From Thermococci archaeon (GTDB lineage Archaea > Methanobacteriota_B > Thermococci > Methanofastidiosales > B48-G16): a DNA stretch of 5,641 bases. Position numbers and translations under genes: made by a program. Positions 1 through 4,946 of the stretch are shown here, one piece after another. Position 1 is the first letter of the stretch. Each line of letters starts with the position of its first letter. The notes under the pieces were generated by a model. It did not search any database and was not told where the DNA came from. It saw only the letters and a program-made list of their open reading frames with translations. The stretch is taken from contig DAOVEQ010000076.1 of assembly GCA_030668905.1 (NCBI GenBank), positions 1-5,641 of the forward strand, read 5' to 3'.

Positions 1-3000
1 TATTATGTCAGGTTTTATGAGTACAAGAAATATGCTATGGTAAAAGAGGATTGGATAGGACTTGGAGGAATAATAAGTTACGATGATTACAGTTTGATTC
101 TGGATGAAACTCACAAGTACTGGTACGATATAAACGAAGTCCAGATCCATAAAGGATCGCAGAAGAAAGATGACGTAAATATGGGTTTATATCAGAGATG
201 CCTGTACAACAATATTGTTTTCGAGTTCCTGGACAATTCCGGGATTGGAGAAAAGTTTAAAGGATTTTTCAGGATATACAAAAGAGTTATTCCAAACATA
301 AATGTAAGTTCCGAGTTTAAAAGATGGGACAAAGAAAAAAAGGTATGGGACAGCGAAATCTATTCAAATGATAAATTCTATCTGTTCGTCTATCTAAAAA
401 ATGTAGAAAATGGTTTGAATATAGGAAAGGGAATGGCAAGAGATATAAGCTATTACTTTGAGAGTGATTTAAACTGCAAAGACGTAACATGGATATATCT
501 AAACTACTGTGAACAGAATCTTTTTGATATTTATCCGAATGAAACAGGATACATTATCCTTGAAATGGATGCCCCACCGGTAGATTTTGAAAAGAAGTAC
601 TCGGTAGATGTTCATATATCATGGAAAGATGATCTTGGAAACCCTTTTGAGACAGAAAAAACATTCAATGTGAATGTAAAGCCGTCTCCCACGAGTAAAG
701 TACTGAGAGTTGAAAAGCATGTCGTTGGAAGCAACGAGATGAAGGTAGGAGAAACAAAAAAGATACAGGTATTTATAAGGAACTGGAGTGAAAAGGAAAT
801 ATATGTGGAGTTTGAGGACAACATCCCGCAAGGATTAAGCGTTGTCGACGGAACTCCCGAGTTCAAAGGAAAAATAAAGCCAGAAGAAACAAAAGAAATA
901 GATTATGTACTTAAAGGAGATCAGGAAGGCAGTTATTCTTTCAGCGGGGAAGCGTATTATGAAGACATTTACGGAAAACACAAGGTAATTTCCAATTTGA
1001 TAGATATACATGTCATAGGTACCGAGAAATTAACATTAACAAAAGAAATAAGTAAGAATTATCTCAGCGAAGATGAAATCATCAATATATCCCTCATGTT
1101 AAGAAACAATACAGAGGATGATATAAAAGATATCGAAGTCGTGGACATAATCCCTGAAGATTTTACGCTCGTAGAAATCTTCGACAAAAATACAGAATGG
1201 GATGATGAGAACAAGATTTTAAGATATAAGATCGATAAACTAGAACCTGCAAAGGCTAAGATAATAAAGTATGCCGTTAAAGCACCTTCAAAACCTGGAA
1301 AATACAGTTTTCTTGGAGTAAGAGCTACGTATATAATAAACGGAAGTAAAAAGGAAAAAACAACTTCAGATTTCGAGGTTATAATTCCAGAAGCTGTGCC
1401 ACCGTCTCTGAACATAGATATGAAAATTCTGGAAAGGATACCTTCTGAGGATAAAGAGATAATAACGCTTCAATTAACTTTGAGTTGTGGTGTATCTTCG
1501 ATTAAAAATATACATCTTAAATTAGATTATCCGGGGTTCAGGGTTTTGGACTCGGAAGGAAGAATAGAAGAGGGATTGATCTATGATGTAGACGAACTCA
1601 ATCCTGGAGACGAATACATTACAAAAGCTACATTTGAAACAGATGTGGGTGATAAAGAACTTTCCTTTGTATTAAATGGGAGTTATGAGGATAATATAGG
1701 ATTGGACTACTCTTTAAACAAAGAACTAAAAGTTTCTTTCATTACAAAGAAGCCTATAATTAAAATAACAAGATCTCTGGAAGAGAATACAATAAGATTT
1801 GGATACAGCACCCAGATCATTTATACAATAGAAAATACTGGAGAAAGCAAAGCGGATATAAAGTTAAAGGATGAGATTCCAGATTATATCGGAAATGATT
1901 ATACCTGGGAAGGAAAATTAGATCCGGGAGAGAAACATTCTCTGAGGTGTAAAATAACTCCAAAAAAAGCAGGAACATTTGAGTTGAGCGAAGCTTCGTT
2001 GATCTATAAAGATCGATTTGGAAACGAGTATACTGCATACTCTGAAAAAACGATAATAGAAGTAAGAGGACTTGTATTTGAAAAAACACTTGAAGAGAAT
2101 ACTGTCACTCTCAATGTGACAAATACATACAGTGAAAAAGCTTTTGATATAGAAATAGAGGATTATCTACCAGAGGGGTATGAAACAGACAGGGCTTTGA
2201 GTTTCCGTATAAACCAATTGAATTCCAATGAATCAAAAGAATTCTCTTATGTAATAACTAAATTTGGGGATTCTTTAGAACTTCCAGGAGCTAAAATCGT
2301 GTGGAAAGACATATATCAGGACAGTTATGAGGTAGAATCCAATAGAGTGGCCATATTGTATGAAGAAGAAGAGGAAAAGGAAGAAAAAGAGGAGGAAAAA
2401 GAGACACCGACACCGCCTACAACAAGCCCAAAGCCTACTCATGTAAAACCGTCCGAAAAAATAAATCTGAAATATCTCTTTATTCCCATAATAAGCATCA
2501 TAGCTGCTTTAATTTTATATTACTTATTCTCAGGAAGAAAAGAAGAGGTATACGGAATACCCGTTTCTGAAGGGGACGTATGGGCACCAATAGAAGAAAA
2601 AGAGATAGAAAGGGAAATAAAAGGAAAAAGGAAAATTTGGAACTATAAAAAGAAAGAGATAGAGATAAAAAACATTTTAAACGAGATAGAAAAACCATCA
2701 AAAGAGGATCTTGAAATACATAAGCTCTGGAATATGGATCTTGAGCCGAAAAGAGAAAGAAATGTGAAAATACCTACTCCTGTGGTCACTGTTCAGAGAC
2801 CTGAAAGAACTGAAGAAATGAAATTCTGGAAAGACTACATGGAAAATAATAAGTTAAAAGCACTAAAAGATGACTTAAAAGTTCTTGAAATTAAAGAAAA
2901 AGAATATAAAGAAAGAGGTGATAGAAATATGGTTAAAGAAGTTTTAGGATTGAAAAAAATCATTAACGATGAGATAAAAGCGAATGAGGGATCGTATGAG

Positions 3001-3012
3001 AATGTCTCTTGA
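1..3012 (+). CDS. Large repeat-containing surface protein with C-terminal membrane anchor and cytoplasmic tail (5' partial)
   Basis: The frame is open from base 1, so the true start and any signal peptide lie upstream. The ATG at 37 has no signal peptide or good ribosome site and is probably internal. Residues here count from that ATG (991 residues to the stop). Residues 1 to about 85 are unassigned. About 87-220 looks like a diverged beta-sandwich repeat. Five clearer repeats of about 100-130 residues follow (starts near 222, 329, 458, 574, 679), sharing an acidic-xx-IP signature and a later Y-x-D-x-(Y/F)-G signature, as in CARDB/DUF11-type archaeal surface proteins. Then come an acidic run (776-789), a Thr/Pro stalk (790-808), one membrane helix (about 813-833) and a Lys/Glu-rich tail of about 157 residues with predicted helices. 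Nine N-x-S/T sequons lie in the ectodomain, which fits glycosylation outside the cell. The tail is long for a simple surface anchor and suggests intracellular partners, perhaps the three downstream products. The exact function is unknown. The architecture is well supported, but the family name is by pattern only. Confidence 0.85.
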   Translation, partial: YYVRFYEYKKYAMVKEDWIGLGGIISYDDYSLILDETHKYWYDINEVQIHKGSQKKDDVNMGLYQRCLYNNIVFEFLDNSGIGEKFKGFFRIYKRVIPNINVSSEFKRWDKEKKVWDSEIYSNDKFYLFVYLKNVENGLNIGKGMARDISYYFESDLNCKDVTWIYLNYCEQNLFDIYPNETGYIILEMDAPPVDFEKKYSVDVHISWKDDLGNPFETEKTFNVNVKPSPTSKVLRVEKHVVGSNEMKVGETKKIQVFIRNWSEKEIYVEFEDNIPQGLSVVDGTPEFKGKIKPEETKEIDYVLKGDQEGSYSFSGEAYYEDIYGKHKVISNLIDIHVIGTEKLTLTKEISKNYLSEDEIINISLMLRNNTEDDIKDIEVVDIIPEDFTLVEIFDKNTEWDDENKILRYKIDKLEPAKAKIIKYAVKAPSKPGKYSFLGVRATYIINGSKKEKTTSDFEVIIPEAVPPSLNIDMKILERIPSEDKEIITLQLTLSCGVSSIKNIHLKLDYPGFRVLDSEGRIEEGLIYDVDELNPGDEYITKATFETDVGDKELSFVLNGSYEDNIGLDYSLNKELKVSFITKKPIIKITRSLEENTIRFGYSTQIIYTIENTGESKADIKLKDEIPDYIGNDYTWEGKLDPGEKHSLRCKITPKKAGTFELSEASLIYKDRFGNEYTAYSEKTIIEVRGLVFEKTLEENTVTLNVTNTYSEKAFDIEIEDYLPEGYETDRALSFRINQLNSNESKEFSYVITKFGDSLELPGAKIVWKDIYQDSYEVESNRVAILYEEEEEKEEKEEEKETPTPPTTSPKPTHVKPSEKINLKYLFIPIISIIAALILYYLFSGRKEEVYGIPVSEGDVWAPIEEKEIEREIKGKRKIWNYKKKEIEIKNILNEIEKPSKEDLEIHKLWNMDLEPKRERNVKIPTPVVTVQRPERTEEMKFWKDYMENNKLKALKDDLKVLEIKEKEYKERGDRNMVKEVLGLKKIINDEIKANEGSYENVS
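700..2358 (+). repeat. Five tandem beta-sandwich protein repeats (CARDB/DUF11-like)
   Basis: Five diverged repeats within the surface protein begin near bases 700, 1021, 1408, 1756 and 2071. Each opens with a strand such as LRVEKHVVG, LTLTKEISK or IIKITRSLEEN. A mid-repeat motif follows (FEDNIPQG, VVDIIPED, LKLDYPGF, LKDEIPDY, IEDYLPEG), then a Pro/Gly turn and a late strand (YYEDIYGK, ATYIINGS, GSYEDNIG, LIYKDRFG, IVWKDIYQ). The fifth lacks part of the first half and is the shortest. The repeats are visible only at protein level. The DNA copies have drifted too far to count as direct repeats, which indicates old duplication rather than recent expansion. Confidence 0.7.
2359..2535 (+). other. 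Acidic and Thr/Pro stalk followed by transmembrane helix (within the surface protein)
   Basis: A run of Glu with a few Lys (bases 2362-2403) is followed by a short Thr/Pro/Ser/Lys segment. After the basic-polar NLK comes a hydrophobic stretch of about 21 residues (YLFIPIISIIAALILYYLF), ended by SGRK. The positive charge after the helix and the sequon-rich region before it place the N-terminal repeats outside and the C-terminus inside the cell. A Thr/Pro spacer before a C-terminal helix is usual for archaeal envelope proteins, but those usually end a few residues after the helix, whereas this one continues for about 157 residues. Confidence 0.8.
2986..2990 (+). promoter_or_regulatory. Ribosome-binding site for the coiled-coil gene (inside the upstream gene)
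   Basis: GAGGG lies 5 bases before the ATG at 2996 and 11 before the ATG at 3002. Nothing comparable precedes the ATG at 2984. This decides for the 2996 start, with 3002 second. The site lies within the last codons of the surface-protein gene, so the two genes may be translationally coupled. Confidence 0.5.
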
Positions 3013-3403
3013 ATACGAAGTCCAGAGACCGAAAATAAAAATAGGTACGCTGAACAAAAAGATAGAAACTCTAAAAACACAGTTAAAAGAGCTCGAAGAG
3101 TATAGAATAAAGATATCTTTAAAAATAGTAATGACAAATAAATCAATAGATGAACTAAAAACAAAACAGGAAAAAATAGATGAGAAGATATTTGAATCCC
3201 TGAGAACAGATTATATAATGGAACTTCATAGATATGAAAAAGAAGAAGAAAAACTTATAGGAAAAATAAATTCACTGGAAGAAGAACTTATGCTTTTCGA
3301 AGAGTACAAGCCATTACTGGAAAAATATGAGGATATGAAAAATGAGATAGAAGATATCTTTGAAAAACTTAAAGTATTGGAGAAAAAACTAAATTACGTG
3401 TGA
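2996..3403 (+). CDS. Small coiled-coil protein
   Basis: The product is 135 residues with this start. The ATGs at 2984 (139 residues) and 3002 (133 residues) are alternatives; 2996 is preferred because GAGGG lies 5 bases upstream. It overlaps the end of the surface-protein gene by 17 bases in another frame. The protein is dominated by Lys, Glu, Ile and Leu, has no Cys or Trp and only two Pro, and shows heptad-like spacing of Leu/Ile (for example around LNKKIETLKTQLKELEEY and near the C-terminus EKLKVLEKKL), so it should form one long helix or a helical hairpin. There is no signal peptide, membrane helix or catalytic motif, so it is cytoplasmic. Its place between a membrane protein with a charged helical tail and two KaiC-like genes suggests an adaptor or scaffold, which is inference. 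No named family is recognised; generic coiled-coil hits would be expected in searches. Confidence 0.85.
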   Translation: MRMSLEYEVQRPKIKIGTLNKKIETLKTQLKELEEYRIKISLKIVMTNKSIDELKTKQEKIDEKIFESLRTDYIMELHRYEKEEEKLIGKINSLEEELMLFEEYKPLLEKYEDMKNEIEDIFEKLKVLEKKLNYV

Positions 3404-3404
3404 T
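3400..3404 (+). promoter_or_regulatory. Shine-Dalgarno-like GTGAT overlapping the coiled-coil gene's stop
   Basis: GTGAT matches the GGTGATCC part of the archaeal anti-Shine-Dalgarno complement and lies 4 bases before the ATG at 3409. It contains the TGA stop (3401-3403) of the preceding gene. It argues that translation of the next gene starts at ATG 3409 and not at the in-frame GTG 3400, which is itself part of this site. Confidence 0.6.
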
Positions 3405-3408
3405 TACT

Positions 3409-4137
3409 ATGTACAAAATAGGAATTCCACTCTTGGATAATGCTCTGGGGGAAGGTTTCCCTGATAAAACAGTGATAGTTTTGTCTGGGCCACCAGGATC
3501 AGGGTTTTCGATATTTGCTCAGCAGTTTTTATATTATGGACTTAAAAATTCCGAGAATGGAATATATTTCACATCTGAAGAGTCTCCCTCGGAGGTAGCC
3601 CAGGAGATGAAGTTTTTTGGGTGGGAGATTGAGGGATATATAAAAGAAAAAAGATTAAAATTTATAGACGCTTATACTCCAAGGTACCAGAGTATTTCCA
3701 AAGATGAAATAACAGAAGGATACTGGACATGGGATGTTGGAGCGGCGAATCAATTGAGAGTTCTTTTTTCTGAGTATATAAAAAATTTTGAAAATAAAAG
3801 ATGCAGGGGAATTGTAGACTCTTTCTCGTATCTTTTAAGGGTCAACAAATTTGATGAAATGGTAGATCTTTTTGAGACAGTTCAGCTTACAATTAAAAAA
3901 TATGGAGGAGTTTACTTCTTCTTAGTTGTAGAAGGAATGCATGAGGAAAAGATAGTAAGCACTATAAATCATATGGCTGATGGTGTGATTCAGTTCAAGA
4001 TTAACGAAAGAGGGAGTAAAATAGAGAGGTATATGAAGATATTGAAATTGAAAAGAACTATATACAGTTCTAGATTAATTCCTTATAGAATCGCGGATAT
4101 GGGAATAGAATTAGAGACAACAGAAAGAATTTTGTAG
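3409..4137 (+). CDS. KaiC/RecA-superfamily ATPase-like protein with degenerate Walker A
   Basis: The product is 242 residues from ATG 3409 (245 from the less likely GTG at 3400). It is a single-domain KaiC-like protein of the archaeal KaiC/GvpD/RAD55 group. The N-terminal GIPLLDNALGEGFP matches the family's G(I/V)xxLDxxLxGGxP signature. The P-loop reads GPPGSGFS (residues 27-34), so the invariant Lys is Phe33, and ATP binding or hydrolysis is expected to be weakened or lost. Other family features remain: the paired acidic residues SEES (Glu57-Glu58), the EMKFFGW segment (66-72), the Walker B strand ending GIVDS (Asp137), and a C-terminal K-x-K-R-T followed by PYRIADMGIEL. The gene begins 5 bases after the coiled-coil gene and ends 8 bases before a canonical paralogue. 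It is likely a non-catalytic or regulatory partner of that paralogue, comparable in idea to other degenerate RecA-fold subunits. The circadian role of cyanobacterial KaiC should not be transferred. The fold is certain; the role is inferred. Confidence 0.92.
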   Translation: MYKIGIPLLDNALGEGFPDKTVIVLSGPPGSGFSIFAQQFLYYGLKNSENGIYFTSEESPSEVAQEMKFFGWEIEGYIKEKRLKFIDAYTPRYQSISKDEITEGYWTWDVGAANQLRVLFSEYIKNFENKRCRGIVDSFSYLLRVNKFDEMVDLFETVQLTIKKYGGVYFFLVVEGMHEEKIVSTINHMADGVIQFKINERGSKIERYMKILKLKRTIYSSRLIPYRIADMGIELETTERIL

Positions 4138-4140
4138 GTG
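4136..4140 (+). promoter_or_regulatory. Shine-Dalgarno site AGGTG
   Basis: AGGTG lies 5 bases before the ATG at 4146 and overlaps the TAG stop (4135-4137) of the preceding gene by two bases. It is the best ribosome-binding site in the window and fixes the start of the second KaiC-like gene. Confidence 0.7.
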
Positions 4141-4145
4141 TTATT

Positions 4146-4868
4146 ATGGAAAGAGTTAAGACAGGAATTCCAGGTCTGGATGAAATTTTGGATGGAGGTC
4201 TTCCAAAGGGAACAAATGTTTTGATAACAGGAGGAACGGGTACAGGTAAGAGTATATTTTGCTCTCAGTTCCTGTACAAAGGAATAGAAGAGTACAATCA
4301 AAATGGAGTTTTCGTAACACTGGAAGAGAGAGCCGAAGACCTCAGAAAAGAAATGTTAAAGTTCGGCTGGGATTTTGCAAAATATGAAAAAGAAAATAGG
4401 CTGGCTATAATAGATGGAACATCAACTAAATTAAGAAAAAGAACGGTGAAAGAGAAGTATTCTCTTATAGGTCTGGATATTGATGCATTGATTATAGAGA
4501 TAAACAGGGTATGTAGAGAGATAAATGCAGAAAGAGTTGTGATTGACTCAATACCCTCCCTGGGATTAAATTTGGATAGTGAAAAGGAAGTAAGGAGGTC
4601 CGTGTACAGATTGAGCACCCTCCTCCTCGAGATCGGAGTGACGTCTTTTGTGACCACAGAGACGTTGGGAGAAGGATTTTCAAGGTATGGCGTAGAAGAG
4701 TTCGTTTCAAGAGGCGTTATAAAGCTGGATATTGTAGAGAAAGAAAACAAATTTGTGAGAACGGTCTATGTAAGAAAGATGAGAGAGACAAACTTTACCA
4801 TGGAAAAATACCCGTTTGATATAGAAAGTAACGGCATAATAATTCATACGAGAGGAGAGGTATTTTAA
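4146..4868 (+). CDS. KaiC/RecA-superfamily ATPase with intact Walker A
   Basis: The product is 240 residues, the usual size of single-domain archaeal KaiC-like proteins, with an AGGTG ribosome site 5 bases before its ATG. The N-terminus has TGIPGLDEILDGGLPKG (residues 6-22), the standard family signature. Walker A is GGTGTGKS (29-36). The acidic pair is LEER (Glu60-Glu61), in the position of the catalytic glutamates of KaiC-type ATPases. The Walker B strand is RVVIDS (Asp134). The C-terminal R-T-V-Y-V-R-K-M-R followed by PFDIESNGI is also typical. There is no membrane segment, so it is cytoplasmic and probably oligomeric, as RecA-fold ATPases are. It aligns along its length with the preceding protein (shared GIPxLD, SIF..QFLY, EM.xFGW, RL..ID), so the pair probably arose by tandem duplication. 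It is probably the active ATPase of the operon, working with the Phe-substituted paralogue, coiled-coil protein and membrane protein. The partner assignment is inferred from gene order. Confidence 0.95.
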   Translation: MERVKTGIPGLDEILDGGLPKGTNVLITGGTGTGKSIFCSQFLYKGIEEYNQNGVFVTLEERAEDLRKEMLKFGWDFAKYEKENRLAIIDGTSTKLRKRTVKEKYSLIGLDIDALIIEINRVCREINAERVVIDSIPSLGLNLDSEKEVRRSVYRLSTLLLEIGVTSFVTTETLGEGFSRYGVEEFVSRGVIKLDIVEKENKFVRTVYVRKMRETNFTMEKYPFDIESNGIIIHTRGEVF

Positions 4869-4876
4869 TCCTTATG

Positions 4877-4901
4877 CTTTTTTTATTGTAAAAAAAGTTT
4901 T
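4877..4901 (+). terminator. A/T hairpin with T-tracts, probable terminator of the operon
   Basis: CTTTTTTTA (4877-4885) and TAAAAAAAG (4889-4897) form a perfect 9-base inverted repeat with a 3-base loop, followed by TTTT. It begins 8 bases after the stop of the last KaiC-like gene. Archaeal termination depends chiefly on T-rich tracts, so the seven-T run may act without the hairpin. The position between the end of an operon and a new promoter supports this role. Confidence 0.6.
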
Positions 4902-4907
4902 CGAAAT

Positions 4908-4925
4908 CAAAAAATCTTTTATATT
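4908..4925 (+). promoter_or_regulatory. Archaeal promoter (A-rich BRE-like element plus TATA box TTTATATT)
   Basis: TTTATATT at 4918-4925 is close to the archaeal TATA consensus and is preceded by an A-rich stretch (CAAAAAAT) that could act as the TFB-recognition element. The box centre is about 25 bases before the ATG at 4947, the usual distance to an archaeal transcription start. The transcript would therefore begin at or within a base or two of the start codon, giving a leaderless mRNA. Confidence 0.65.
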
Positions 4926-4946
4926 CTTATTTGAAAATATCTTTTA

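Noticed and set aside
37..39. ATG at 37 as the true start of the surface-protein gene
   Set aside because: The frame is open to base 1 with similar amino-acid character (YYVRFYEYKKYA), there is no signal peptide after this ATG although the protein is predicted to be exported, and no Shine-Dalgarno site precedes it.
612..866. Antisense open frames opposite the surface-protein gene (also at 619-831, 1059-1415, 1817-2089, 2498-2701, 2835-3164)
   Set aside because: They lie fully within well-supported coding sequence, have Phe/Leu/Ser-rich composition typical of the reverse strand of Lys/Glu-rich genes, and show no ribosome site or recognisable motif.
2362..2403. GAA/GAG-rich tract as a nucleotide microsatellite
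   Set aside because: It encodes the acidic stalk next to the membrane helix, is imperfect at DNA level, and is explained by protein function.
4083..4750. Antisense open frames opposite the second KaiC-like gene (4083-4301, 4298-4750, 4492-4710)
   Set aside because: The sense strand encodes a clear KaiC-like protein with all motifs; the antisense products have no family features.
3409..4868. Circadian clock KaiC
   Set aside because: Both proteins are single-domain (about 240 residues), with no kaiA or kaiB nearby. Similarity is to the wide archaeal KaiC-like group, so a clock role is not supported.
3400..4868. Archaellum motor gene arlH (flaH)
   Set aside because: No arlI, arlJ, archaellin or prepilin-like gene is present in the window, and tandem KaiC-like genes are not an archaellum arrangement.
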